Shown here: one piece after another, positions 46,543 to 55,722 of the stretch | How the letters are laid out: the number at the start of each line of letters is the position of its first letter | Numbering within the stretch: position 1 is the stretch's first letter | DNA from: Leuconostoc rapi | GTDB lineage: Bacteria > Bacillota > Bacilli > Lactobacillales > Lactobacillaceae | Reading direction: 5' to 3' | NCBI RefSeq assembly: GCF_016908715.1 | Contig: NZ_JAFBEK010000001.1 | Span: 62,001 to 126,000, forward strand | DNA: 64,000 bases | Made by a program: the position numbers and the translations under genes | The notes under the pieces: model-generated | Database searches by the model: none | The model's input: the letters and a program-made list of their open reading frames with translations, nothing else | What the model was told of the DNA's origin: nothing

Positions 46543-47838
46543 ATGTCTAACTGGACAGTAGCTGCGGATCAAAAGAACCAAGGCACATTAGAATTTGAAA
46601 TTTCACGCGCACAAGTTGAAGAAGGTTTGGAAAAAGCTTTTCAACGTAATAAGAACGAAGTTTCTATCCCTGGTTTCCGTAAGGGTAAAGTAACTAAGGC
46701 ACTTTTCTTTTCAAAGTTTGGCGAAGAAGCTTTGTATCAAGAAACAATGGATATTGTTTTGCCAGCAGCTTATGAAGCAGCCGTTGAAGAATCTGGTATC
46801 ACACCAGTTGGACGTCCTAATATTGAACCCGTTTCAATGAACAAGGGCGAAGCATGGACAATGAAGGCTGAAATTGCTACTGCACCTGAAGTCAAACTAG
46901 GTGAATATTTGAACCTTGAAGTTGAAGCTGCAGACACTGAAGTAACAGATGCTGATGTTGATGCTGAAATCAAGCGTTTACAAGATGGTCAAGCAGAATT
47001 AGTTTTGCAAGAAGCAGCTGTTAAGGCTGAAAATGGCGATACAGTTGTGATTGACTTTGATGGCTCAGTTGATGGTGATCATTTTGATGGTGGCCAGTCT
47101 AACGACTTTTCATTAGAACTTGGTTCTGGTCAATTTATTCCAGGATTTGAGGAACAATTGGTTGGACATACATCAGGTGAAGATGTTAATGTGACTGTGA
47201 CATTCCCTGAAGATTACCAAGCTGCAGATCTTGCTGGCAAGGAAGCTTTGTTTGAAGTTAAAATTCATGAATTGAAGCGTAAGGAATTGCCTGAGTTAGA
47301 TGATGAATTTGCTAAGGACGTTGACGAAGAAGTTGAAACTTTAGCTGAATTGAAGGAAAAGACAACAAAGAAGTTGTCTGAAGATAAGGCTGAGTCAGCA
47401 CAAGCAGCATTTGAAGATGCAGTGATTACAAAAGCAGTTGACAACGCATCAATTGATGGCGATAAGATTCCTGACGCTATGATTGATGAAGATGTTCATC
47501 GTCAAATTGACCAATATTTGGCACAATTGCAACAACAAGGTATTTCACGTGAAATGTTCTTCCAAATTTCAGGTCAAACTGAAGATGATTTGCATAAGCA
47601 ATTTGAAGAAGGTGCAGCAACACGTGTTAAGACAAACCTAGTTCTTGAAGCGATTGTTAAAGCAGAAGCTATCGAACCTACTGAAGATCAAATTAATGCA
47701 GAAGTTGAAAGCTTAGCAACACAATACAAGATGGAAGCTGCACAAGTGCGCGCTAACTTGTCAAATTCATTGTTGAAGCATGATATTTCTATGCGTGAAG
47801 TCATTAAAAAGATTACTGACTCTGCAAAGACAAAGTAA
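46543..47838 (+). CDS. tig: Trigger factor (ribosome-associated chaperone)
   Basis: Folds nascent chains at the ribosome exit. Seen: N-terminal ribosome-binding signature 'IPGFRKGKVTKALF' at about residues 43-57; middle FKBP-type PPIase domain ('GDTVVIDFDGSVDGDHFDGG', 'FIPGFEEQLVGH'); C-terminal helical arms. 431 residues, normal. It has an own promoter, a strong GGAGG, and highly biased codons consistent with high expression. clpX downstream is a conserved neighbour. Confidence 0.97.
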   Translation: MSNWTVAADQKNQGTLEFEISRAQVEEGLEKAFQRNKNEVSIPGFRKGKVTKALFFSKFGEEALYQETMDIVLPAAYEAAVEESGITPVGRPNIEPVSMNKGEAWTMKAEIATAPEVKLGEYLNLEVEAADTEVTDADVDAEIKRLQDGQAELVLQEAAVKAENGDTVVIDFDGSVDGDHFDGGQSNDFSLELGSGQFIPGFEEQLVGHTSGEDVNVTVTFPEDYQAADLAGKEALFEVKIHELKRKELPELDDEFAKDVDEEVETLAELKEKTTKKLSEDKAESAQAAFEDAVITKAVDNASIDGDKIPDAMIDEDVHRQIDQYLAQLQQQGISREMFFQISGQTEDDLHKQFEEGAATRVKTNLVLEAIVKAEAIEPTEDQINAEVESLATQYKMEAAQVRANLSNSLLKHDISMREVIKKITDSAKTK

Positions 47839-47870
47839 ATCGTAACGCATCTCAATAATGATCTGTATAC

Positions 47871-47906
47871 AAAAGTCATCCCAAAATTTATTGGTGATGA
47901 CTTTTT
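47871..47906 (+). terminator. Terminator after tig
   Basis: AAAAGTCATC (47871-47880) with inner CCAA pair to TTGG, GATGACTTTT (47896-47905), T run. Confidence 0.8.
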
Positions 47907-48054
47907 ATATAGCACAAGTCATTAGGTAAAGTTCAAAAACGCAATCAGGTTGTGAAGTAATTTGTCGTTAAAATCACAGTGTAATCTGTTAGAATGGAAT
48001 AGTATTTAAAATTTTAAAAGAAACATTTAGTAAATCAATTCAAAGGATAAAAAT

Positions 48055-49305
48055 ATGGCAAAAACACCAGATTTTGAAGAAGAAATTTATTGTAGTTTTT
48101 GTGGAAAATCTGCAAGTGAAGTAGATAAAATTGTTGCCGGACCCAGTGGCATTTATATTTGTAATGAGTGTGTCGACCTGGCTAAGAATATTATTGACGA
48201 GGAATTACCAGTGGATCAAGGATCAAAAACATTAGCTTTGCCAACACCACATGAAATTGTTACGGAATTAAATGATTATGTGATTGGGCAAGAAGATGCT
48301 AAAAAAACGCTTGCTGTGGCAGTCTATAACCATTACAAGCGCATCAACGAAAATTATACCCCAACAACAGATGTTGAACTCCAAAAGTCAAATATTGCCC
48401 TAATCGGACCAACTGGTTCTGGAAAAACCTATTTAGCACAAAGTTTGGCACGTATTCTTGATGTGCCGTTTGCTATCGCTGATGCGACAACGTTAACAGA
48501 AGCGGGCTATGTTGGTGAAGATGTCGAAAATATCGTATTGAAATTGCTCCAATCAGCTAATTTTGATGTTGAGGCAGCTTCACACGGTATTATTTATGTT
48601 GATGAAATAGATAAAATCGCTAAAAAATCAGAAAATGTGTCAATTACCCGTGATGTTTCAGGCGAAGGTGTGCAGCAAGCGCTTTTGAAAATGCTTGAGG
48701 GTACCATTGCTAGTGTGCCACCACAAGGTGGTCGAAAGCACCCACAGCAAGAGCTGATTCAAGTAGATACCACCAATATTTTGTTCATCGTGGGTGGTGC
48801 CTTTGCTGGCATTGATACGATTATTAAAGAGCGTTTAGGTGAACGAGTCATCGGGTTTGGATCAGATGCTCATGATAATGCGGTTGCTCTAAATTCCGAA
48901 AATATTTTGGCACATGTGCAACCTGAAGACATGACGAAATTTGGTCTTATTCCAGAATTTATTGGTCGATTACCTATTGTCACAGTGTTAGATGAATTAA
49001 AAATTGATGATCTAACCCGTATTTTGACTGAACCTAAAAACGCCTTGATTAAGCAATATACAACACTACTTGGTTTAGATGATGTTGTGCTGGAATTCCA
49101 ACCTGATGCACTAGAAGCGATGGCGGAATTAGCCATTAAGCGTCATACTGGCGCACGTGGTTTGCGATCAATTATTGAATTAGCCATGAAGGATGTCATG
49201 TTTGATATTCCCAGCCGTGATGATGTTGCAAAAGTCATCATCACAAGAGCTAGTGTTGTGTCTGGTGAACAACCTGAATTACAATTAAAAAAGGTGATAA
49301 AATAA
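48055..49305 (+). CDS. clpX: ATP-dependent Clp protease ATP-binding subunit ClpX
   Basis: Unfoldase that feeds substrates to ClpP. Seen: N-terminal zinc-binding domain with Cys13, Cys16, Cys36 and Cys39; Walker A GPTGSGKT at 118-125; pore loop '[10 protein letters not shown]'; Walker B '[13 protein letters not shown]'; IGF-type ClpP-docking loop 'ERVIGFGSD'; sensor and arginine finger '[11 protein letters not shown]', '[10 protein letters not shown]'. 416 residues, normal. AAAGGA precedes the ATG. Its stop overlaps the ysxC start. Confidence 0.98.
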   Translation: MAKTPDFEEEIYCSFCGKSASEVDKIVAGPSGIYICNECVDLAKNIIDEELPVDQGSKTLALPTPHEIVTELNDYVIGQEDAKKTLAVAVYNHYKRINENYTPTTDVELQKSNIALIGPTGSGKTYLAQSLARILDVPFAIADATTLTEAGYVGEDVENIVLKLLQSANFDVEAASHGIIYVDEIDKIAKKSENVSITRDVSGEGVQQALLKMLEGTIASVPPQGGRKHPQQELIQVDTTNILFIVGGAFAGIDTIIKERLGERVIGFGSDAHDNAVALNSENILAHVQPEDMTKFGLIPEFIGRLPIVTVLDELKIDDLTRILTEPKNALIKQYTTLLGLDDVVLEFQPDALEAMAELAIKRHTGARGLRSIIELAMKDVMFDIPSRDDVAKVIITRASVVSGEQPELQLKKVIK

Positions 49306-49889
49306 TGGATGTACACAATGTTGATATGGTGATGAGTGCAGTTTCTGCTTCTCAGTATCCAACTGATGGTAAGCCAGAAATAGCTTTAGTGGGGCGTTCA
49401 AATGTTGGTAAGTCGTCTTTAACCAATACCTTAATTCAACGCAAAAATTTTGCACGAACGTCATCGCAACCTGGTAAAACTCAGACATTGAATTTTTATA
49501 ATGTTGAAGATAAGCTATACTTTGTGGATGTACCAGGCTATGGTTATGCCAAAGTTTCTAAAAAGCAACGTGAAGAATTTGGTCGGATGATAGAGGAATA
49601 TATCACCTCTCGTAAGCAATTACGTGGTGTTGTTAGCTTAGTTGATGCCCGACACGAGCCCAGTGATGATGATGTTTCGATGTATGAATGGTTACATTTT
49701 TATAATATCCCAATATTAGTTGTCGCTACAAAATCGGATAAAATTTCTAAAAGTAAGTTTAATAAATATGAATCTAATATCAAACGAATTCTAGGGTTTG
49801 ATAGCGATGATAGTGATTTCCAGTTCTTTTCTTCTGAAACAAAATATGGAAAAGACCAAGTTTGGCAATGGATTGAAGCACATATGTAG
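49305..49889 (+). CDS. ysxC: Ribosome biogenesis GTPase YsxC/EngB
   Basis: GTPase needed for large ribosomal subunit assembly. Seen: G1 GRSNVGKSS at 30-38, '[13 protein letters not shown]' (G2), '[14 protein letters not shown]' (G3), '[13 protein letters not shown]' (G4) and 'FFSSETKYG' (G5). 194 residues, normal. clpX-ysxC is the standard Firmicute order. The ATG uses the last base of the clpX stop (TAATG). Confidence 0.96.
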   Translation: MDVHNVDMVMSAVSASQYPTDGKPEIALVGRSNVGKSSLTNTLIQRKNFARTSSQPGKTQTLNFYNVEDKLYFVDVPGYGYAKVSKKQREEFGRMIEEYITSRKQLRGVVSLVDARHEPSDDDVSMYEWLHFYNIPILVVATKSDKISKSKFNKYESNIKRILGFDSDDSDFQFFSSETKYGKDQVWQWIEAHM

Positions 49890-49894
49890 GACGT

Positions 49895-49919
49895 AAGGAC
49901 TGTTTAGGCAGTCCTTTTT
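49895..49919 (+). terminator. Terminator after ysxC
   Basis: AAGGACTG (49895-49902), six-base loop, CAGTCCTT (49909-49916), T run. Confidence 0.88.
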
Positions 49920-49952
49920 GCTTGCTTGAGAAGTCCATAAATGACGCATATT

Positions 49953-49961
49953 TGATACAAT
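49953..49961 (+). promoter_or_regulatory. Extended -10 promoter giving a probable leaderless priA transcript
   Basis: TGA-TACAAT, hexamer 49956-49961; six bases (AAAGGT) then the ATG at 49968. The AGG is too close to the start to act as a ribosome binding site and would lie upstream of the predicted +1. Confidence 0.65.
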
Positions 49962-49967
49962 AAAGGT

Positions 49968-52385
49968 ATGACTAAAATGCAATATGCACAAATCATTGTT
50001 GATGTGCCAACGATGCAAACAAATCAACCTTACACCTATATTGTGCCAGATGTAATTCGTGAGACGTTAAGACTAGGTATGCGTGTTGATGTCCCTTTTG
50101 GTCATCGACATGTCATGGGGTTTGTTGTTGGGTTACGTGCTACGACGGACTTAGACGATGGACAACTGCGTTCAATAACTCGTGTGTTAGATTTAACACC
50201 TGTTTTGAACACAGAATTATTGAATTTATCAAATTATTTAGCGCAAGAAACATTTGCGTTTCGTATTTCAATATTACAAATGATGTTACCTAATGCGTTA
50301 AAAGCGAACTATGAACGTATTCTGAAAATCGTTGACGAAGTCAATGATGACATACGTGATCGTTTATTTAAAGGGTTAGATGAAATGATTTATCGTGCAC
50401 GTGAATTAAGTGATGCGGATATTGCTAGATTAGCACAATTGCAACGTGAGCAACGTATTACGGCTTCGGTGAACGTGACTAATCGTGCAAAAATCAAAAC
50501 GCAGATAGCCTATCGTTTTACTGATGAGATTGATTTATTAGAAAATGAATCTCAATCGCTTAGGACTTCAGCAAAGAAGCAGAAAATTTTATTATCATTT
50601 ATTATGGGACACTTAGGAGAAACGTGGGTCAAAAAAGAATTACAGGAAGTCATTGCGGTAAGCGACGCCACCCTGAATCAGGCTGCGGCTAAAAATTGGT
50701 TGGAAAAAGTACGTGTAGAACAGCTGCGCGATCCATTCTCAGCAACGCGCATTGCACCAACGCAACCGTTGGCATTGAACGAAGAACAACAAACGGCTTT
50801 TGAACGTATTGTATCAAGCGCAGATGACATGCGTTATCAACCTTTTTTACTGGAGGGTATCACCGGCTCTGGCAAAACAGAAGTTTATTTACAGGCGGCC
50901 CAACATGTTTTTAATAAAGGGAAGACGGTGCTTTTTTTAGTCCCAGAAATTGCGTTAACACCGCAAATGGTTCGCCGAGTTAAATCGCGATTCGGCACGC
51001 AAACGGCTGTATTGCATTCGGGATTATCTGATGGTGAACGATATGATGAATGGCGTCGTATTGAACGTGGTGACGTTAAGATTGTTGTAGGTGCACGTTC
51101 AGCTGTCTTTGCGCCATTAGATAATATTGGTCTGATTATTGTGGATGAGGAACATGAAACCTCTTATAAGCAAAGTGATAATCCAAGGTATAATGCACGT
51201 GATGTGGCGCTATGGCGCGGCGCGTATTATCAAATTCCGGTCATCCTTGGTTCGGCTACACCATCACTAGAAAGTCGTGCTCGTGCGCAGCGCGGCGTGT
51301 ATGAACTGCTGCGTCTAACGCATAGAGCAGGCGGAGCCAAATTACCAGCTGTTAAAATTGTTGATATGACAACGATGATAGCAGATGGCCCAGAGACTAA
51401 TTTTTCAAAACAACTTAAAGATAAATTAACTGATCGATTAAATCGTCATGAGCAATCTGTATTGATGTTAAATCGGCGTGGCTTTTCAAGTTTTGTGATG
51501 TGTCGAGACTGCGGTTATGTACCACGTGATCCAAACTGTAACTTAGCCATGACTTTGCATATGGATTCACACACCTTAAAATGTCATTATTGTGGCCACG
51601 AAGAGCCAATCCCGACAAAATGTGTCCAATGTGGTTCAAGTCGTATTCGTTATTATGGTACGGGAACCGAGAAGGTTGAAACTGAGCTGCATCACTTGTT
51701 TCCAGATGCTCGTGTCATACGTATGGATCAAGATACGACACGAAAAAAAGGCCAAATGGATCGCATGCTTCAAAAATTTGGCAACCATGAAGCCGATATT
51801 TTACTTGGTACGCAGATGATTGCCAAAGGTCTTGATTTTCCCGACGTCACATTAGTGGGTGTATTAAATGCTGATACTGCCTTGGGACTACCTGATTTTC
51901 ACGCAAGTGAAAGAACGTTTCAATTGTTGACACAAGTCAGTGGACGAGCTGGTCGATCAAAGAAATTGGGGGAAGTGTTAGTACAAACTTTTAATCCGCA
52001 ACATTATGCTATTACATATGCAAAACAACATGATTACGAAGGCTTTTATAAGCAGGAAATGGCTGTACGTCATGCCGGTAATTATGCGCCATACTATTAC
52101 ACTGTTCAAATTCAAGCCAGCCATAGTGAAGAAAACGAAACAGCAAAGCAAATGATTCAAGTTGCGCGTTGGCTTAGATTACATGCCAATGAGCGCGTAA
52201 TCATTCTTGGACCGTCACCTAAACCAATTGCAAAATTGCGTAATCGTTATTATTTCCAAATCATTTTAAAATTCAAGCAACGCAATGAAATGGATGATTT
52301 ATTAACGGAACTACAAAACAGGGCTCAAAAATCTAAAAATGGGTTGCAATTAACGATTGATCGCGAACCTATTTCTTTTATGTGA
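49968..52385 (+). CDS. priA: Primosomal replication restart helicase PriA
   Basis: Recognises abandoned forks and reloads the replisome. Seen: 3'-DNA-binding domain ('AQIIVDVPTMQTNQPYTYIV'), winged helix, Walker A GITGSGKT at 297-304, DEEH box 'IIVDEEHETSYKQ', eight-cysteine zinc region ('CRDCGYVPRDPNC', 'CHYCGHEEPIPTKCVQCG'), and 'GTGTEKVETEL', 'ILLGTQMIAKGLDFPDVTLV', 'QVSGRAGRS'. 805 residues, normal. No ribosome binding site. Confidence 0.97.
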   Translation: MTKMQYAQIIVDVPTMQTNQPYTYIVPDVIRETLRLGMRVDVPFGHRHVMGFVVGLRATTDLDDGQLRSITRVLDLTPVLNTELLNLSNYLAQETFAFRISILQMMLPNALKANYERILKIVDEVNDDIRDRLFKGLDEMIYRARELSDADIARLAQLQREQRITASVNVTNRAKIKTQIAYRFTDEIDLLENESQSLRTSAKKQKILLSFIMGHLGETWVKKELQEVIAVSDATLNQAAAKNWLEKVRVEQLRDPFSATRIAPTQPLALNEEQQTAFERIVSSADDMRYQPFLLEGITGSGKTEVYLQAAQHVFNKGKTVLFLVPEIALTPQMVRRVKSRFGTQTAVLHSGLSDGERYDEWRRIERGDVKIVVGARSAVFAPLDNIGLIIVDEEHETSYKQSDNPRYNARDVALWRGAYYQIPVILGSATPSLESRARAQRGVYELLRLTHRAGGAKLPAVKIVDMTTMIADGPETNFSKQLKDKLTDRLNRHEQSVLMLNRRGFSSFVMCRDCGYVPRDPNCNLAMTLHMDSHTLKCHYCGHEEPIPTKCVQCGSSRIRYYGTGTEKVETELHHLFPDARVIRMDQDTTRKKGQMDRMLQKFGNHEADILLGTQMIAKGLDFPDVTLVGVLNADTALGLPDFHASERTFQLLTQVSGRAGRSKKLGEVLVQTFNPQHYAITYAKQHDYEGFYKQEMAVRHAGNYAPYYYTVQIQASHSEENETAKQMIQVARWLRLHANERVIILGPSPKPIAKLRNRYYFQIILKFKQRNEMDDLLTELQNRAQKSKNGLQLTIDREPISFM

Positions 52386-52406
52386 CAAATGCATGACATT
52401 ATTCTA

Positions 52407-52454
52407 TGGTATAATATATAAGAAATAAAATACTCGTCAGTACGGGTATTTTTT
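52407..52454 (+). promoter_or_regulatory. Extended -10 promoter followed at once by a terminator hairpin upstream of fmt
   Basis: TGG-TATAAT (hexamer 52410-52415), predicted +1 near 52422. Then hairpin AATACTCGT (52429-52437) / ACGGGTATT (52442-52450) with a six-T run ending at 52454. A second extended -10, TGA-TATAAA, lies at about 52504-52512. Either transcription into fmt is attenuated or the hairpin simply ends priA. Confidence 0.5.
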
Positions 52455-52547
52455 AGTGAGTAAAGGCAGCACTGCTTTTGACGTGATTTACCAATTACAA
52501 ATGATATAAAAGGCGTTAATAGCTAATATTAGGAAAGAGGCACAACC

Positions 52548-53519
52548 ATGACTTATTCGGTGGTATTAATGGGAACACCCAAATTTGCAGTACCGATTTT
52601 GGAAGCATTAATTGATGATGAACGATATGATGTGAAGGCTGTTGTAACACAGCCAGATAGACCTCAAGGTCGCAAACATACGTTGACACCTAGCCCCGTT
52701 AAAGTTGCAGCATTGGCACATAATCTGCTCGTTTTACAGCCTGAAAAAATTAGTGGCTCTGATGAAATGCAACAAGTGATTACAATTAATCCCGACTTTA
52801 TTGTGACAGCAGCATTTGGACAATTTTTGCCAACAAAATTATTAGAGGCGGCTAAAATTGCTGCTGTCAATACGCATGCATCATTGTTACCCAAGTATCG
52901 TGGTGGTGCACCAGTTCACTATGCCATCATGAATGGTGATACTGAAACAGGTGTTTCAATTATGTATATGGTTAAAAAAATGGATGCCGGTGACATTATT
53001 GATGTTGTTAAAGTCCCAATTACTAATCAAGACAATGTTGGCACAATGTTTGATAAATTGAGTCTTGCTGGACGTGATTTATTACTGGCGACCCTACCTA
53101 AAATTGCATTAGGAGAGCGTCACGCAGTTGCCCAAAATGAAGATCAGGTATCATTTTCGCCTAATATACCGCATGAACTACAAAATCTAGACTTTGCGCA
53201 TGAGACAGCACAACAAGTTGATTGGCATGTTCGGGGGCTTTATCCAACGCATCCTGCTTATGTTCAGGTCTTAGGTCAGCGAATTAAACTCACAAAAGTG
53301 ACGCCATTAGACGAAAAAACCGAGTTCTCCGCAGGACAAATTGTTGAAAAAAGTAAAAAAGTATTAAAAGTTGCAACAGCTGACCAGACAGTGATTAGTA
53401 TTGATAAATTACAACCGGCAGGTAAATCAGAAATGGCTGTTAATGACTATTTGAACGGTGCTGGGAGTCAGTTACACACAGGAGATTTATGGGCAGAGGA
53501 GCCAATTAATGAGCGATAA
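52548..53519 (+). CDS. fmt: Methionyl-tRNA formyltransferase
   Basis: Formylates initiator Met-tRNA using 10-formyl-tetrahydrofolate. Seen: 'VLMGTPKFAVPILEALI', 'VVTQPDRPQGR', 'AAFGQFLPTKLL', the catalytic 'NTHASLLPKYRGGAPVHYAIMNGD' region with Asn/His, 'MDAGDII', and the C-terminal OB-like domain ('FSAGQIVEKSKKVLKVAT'). 323 residues, normal. AAAGAGG lies before the ATG. The rsmB start overlaps its end. A def gene is not adjacent. Confidence 0.97.
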   Translation: MTYSVVLMGTPKFAVPILEALIDDERYDVKAVVTQPDRPQGRKHTLTPSPVKVAALAHNLLVLQPEKISGSDEMQQVITINPDFIVTAAFGQFLPTKLLEAAKIAAVNTHASLLPKYRGGAPVHYAIMNGDTETGVSIMYMVKKMDAGDIIDVVKVPITNQDNVGTMFDKLSLAGRDLLLATLPKIALGERHAVAQNEDQVSFSPNIPHELQNLDFAHETAQQVDWHVRGLYPTHPAYVQVLGQRIKLTKVTPLDEKTEFSAGQIVEKSKKVLKVATADQTVISIDKLQPAGKSEMAVNDYLNGAGSQLHTGDLWAEEPINER

Positions 53520-54855
53520 ACGTGTTTATAGTGATAATCCAAGAGTTTTAGCAGTACAAACCTTAGCAAAAATTAAAAATGGGGCTTACTCTAATTTACA
53601 ATTGAACCAAGTGATTAAGCAACATCAATTAGGCGAAGCTGATAAAAGATTGTTAACAACCCTTGTGTATGGCGTAATCCAACATCGGCTCACATTTGAA
53701 TATTGGTTGGCACCTTTCGTTGGTAACAAAAAAATTGATGCTTGGGTTCGTGAATTGCTTTATACTGCAATGTTTCAAATGCAATTTTTAGATAAGATTC
53801 CAGAACACGCTATCTTTAATGAATCCATTGAAGTTGCTAAAATATTAGGGCATGTCGGCACTGGAAAATTTGTGACTGCCATACTGCACAATATTGCACG
53901 ACAAGGGTTACGAGACATTGCTGCAATCAAAGATCCAATTCAGCAACTGTCAATCGAAAAAAGTTTACCTATTTGGTTAATTAATGAACTTGTTAAGCAA
54001 CATGGTGAAACAAAAACACGTGCACTGGTCGAAACAATCAATGATGCGCCGAACCAATCTATTCGTGTTAATACAGTGGTAACGACAGATGAAGACGTGA
54101 TTAAGTCACTCGAAGCTGAAAACTATACGGCAGTTAAATCGCTTGTAGCTGATCATGCTTATATTGTTTCTGGTGGGCATGTCGCAAGTTCTAAAGCCTA
54201 CCATGACGGTTTGCTCACTATTCAAGATGAAAGCGCCATGCTACCTGTGGAAAGTATGCATTTAACAGCAGATGTTAAAACGATTTTAGATGCGGCGGCT
54301 GCACCAGGTGGAAAGACAACACAGATTGCACAATATATTGGTGCAGATGCTACAATTACGGCTCTTGATATACATGAACATAAAATAAAATTAATTAATA
54401 ATAACGCGCAAAGACTACATGTTGCCGATAAAATTCAAACACGTGTATTAGATGCGCGTAAAGTACCACATGAAATTGATACTAAATTCGATCGTATTCT
54501 TGTTGATGCGCCATGCTCAGGCTTTGGATTATTACGACGGAAACCTGAAATTCGCTACGATAAGACATTAGAAGATGTTCAAAACTTAGCACAGCTACAA
54601 TTTGATATTCTAGATTCTGTTAGTCAAAATGTCGCTGATAATGGTATGATGGTTTACAGTACTTGTACAATTCTGAGTCAAGAAAATGATGATGTTGTCA
54701 CAAAGTTTTTATTAGCACATACAGAGTTTGAACTTGTACCCACGCAAACCGTTAAAAATTTAAAGCCGGATCGTGGTGAGGAAGTACTTCATGTGTATCC
54801 AAACGACTATCAAACTGATGGCTTCTTCGTGGCAACATTTAAGAAAAAGCGGTAA
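53509..54855 (+). CDS. rsmB: 16S rRNA (cytosine967-C5)-methyltransferase RsmB
   Basis: N-terminal NusB-like RNA-binding domain ('NPRVLAVQTLAKIKNGAYSN', 'LLTTLVYGVIQHRLTFEYWL') and a C-terminal SAM methyltransferase ('ILDAAAAPGGKTTQIAQY', 'RILVDAPCSGFGLLRRKPE' with the PC motif, 'VYSTCTILSQEN' with the TC catalytic cysteine). The start is ATG 53509, overlapping fmt, with GAGGAG seven bases upstream; an earlier in-frame ATG lies inside fmt. 448 residues, normal. Confidence 0.96.
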   Translation: MSDKRVYSDNPRVLAVQTLAKIKNGAYSNLQLNQVIKQHQLGEADKRLLTTLVYGVIQHRLTFEYWLAPFVGNKKIDAWVRELLYTAMFQMQFLDKIPEHAIFNESIEVAKILGHVGTGKFVTAILHNIARQGLRDIAAIKDPIQQLSIEKSLPIWLINELVKQHGETKTRALVETINDAPNQSIRVNTVVTTDEDVIKSLEAENYTAVKSLVADHAYIVSGGHVASSKAYHDGLLTIQDESAMLPVESMHLTADVKTILDAAAAPGGKTTQIAQYIGADATITALDIHEHKIKLINNNAQRLHVADKIQTRVLDARKVPHEIDTKFDRILVDAPCSGFGLLRRKPEIRYDKTLEDVQNLAQLQFDILDSVSQNVADNGMMVYSTCTILSQENDDVVTKFLLAHTEFELVPTQTVKNLKPDRGEEVLHVYPNDYQTDGFFVATFKKKR

Positions 54856-54938
54856 TTGGCACAGCAATTATAAAAAGTAAAGAAATATAGAACGCACAGT
54901 TAAAGTAACTTAACATTTAAAAATAATGTTTGGCAAAT

Positions 54939-54967
54939 TTGACGATACTATTTTGAGAAGATAAAAT
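54939..54967 (+). promoter_or_regulatory. Promoter giving a probable leaderless prpC transcript
   Basis: TTGACG (54939-54944), 17-base spacer, TAAAAT (54962-54967), six bases, ATG 54974. The predicted +1 is the start codon. Confidence 0.75.
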
Positions 54968-54973
54968 ATTCCT

Positions 54974-55720
54974 ATGCAAATAGCATTTCACACTGACCCA
55001 GGTATAAAACGAGATGAGAATCAAGATTATGTTGGTGCGTTTACCAATCAAAAAGGGACCATTATGGTGATTGTAGCTGATGGGGTAACCTCCACTGAGG
55101 GTGGTGAGGTCGCCAGTGCCATGGCTGTAGAACATTTTGGGCATGCTTGGGAAAACACAACGATTGAAACCATCAAATTAGCAACCAATTGGATAGCAGA
55201 AACAACAACTCATGAAAATAACGTCATCCTGGAAGTCGGGAAGCGTTTTGATGATTTGAAAACAATGGCAACAACGCTTGTTTTAGCTATCTTATTTGAT
55301 GAACAAGTCCTTATTGGTAATTTAGGTGACTCAAAAGCATTTTTATTACATCAAGATAGTTTAAGACAGTTGTCATTTGATCATAATCTTAAAAATGAAT
55401 TGGTACGCGCTGGAACAGTTAGTCAGGCTGATGCCGAAAATGTGCCCAATGCGAATAGTGTGACACGATTTTTAGGCGTTGATGAACATGCGAAGGTAGA
55501 AATTAAACAGCACCCATTTTTGGGAGATGACATGTTATTTCTGACATCAGATGGTATTACTAAAGTTTTAGACGGTCTTACTATTAAACGTATCATGAGA
55601 GCAGAAACAACGCTAAATTCACGCGCTTGTGAATTAATCCGATCAGCTAATAGTCATGGCGCACCAGATAATGTCACGGCACTTTTGGTCAGTCGTAACA
55701 ATAAAAAGGATACAAAATAA
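54974..55720 (+). CDS. prpC: PP2C family Ser/Thr protein phosphatase PrpC/Stp
   Basis: Mn/Mg-dependent phosphatase that reverses phosphorylation by the adjacent PASTA kinase. Seen: 'TDPGIKRDENQDYVG' (metal Asp), 'MVIVADGVTSTEGGEVAS' (DG-T), 'TTLVLAILFDEQVLIGNLGDSKAFL', 'LFLTSDGITKVL' and the final 'GAPDNVTALLVS' (DN metal ligand). The usual ADGMGGH motif reads ADGVTSTEGG, a small departure. 248 residues, normal. No ribosome binding site; leaderless start inferred. prkC begins three bases after its stop. Confidence 0.95.
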   Translation: MQIAFHTDPGIKRDENQDYVGAFTNQKGTIMVIVADGVTSTEGGEVASAMAVEHFGHAWENTTIETIKLATNWIAETTTHENNVILEVGKRFDDLKTMATTLVLAILFDEQVLIGNLGDSKAFLLHQDSLRQLSFDHNLKNELVRAGTVSQADAENVPNANSVTRFLGVDEHAKVEIKQHPFLGDDMLFLTSDGITKVLDGLTIKRIMRAETTLNSRACELIRSANSHGAPDNVTALLVSRNNKKDTK

Positions 55721-55722
55721 CT

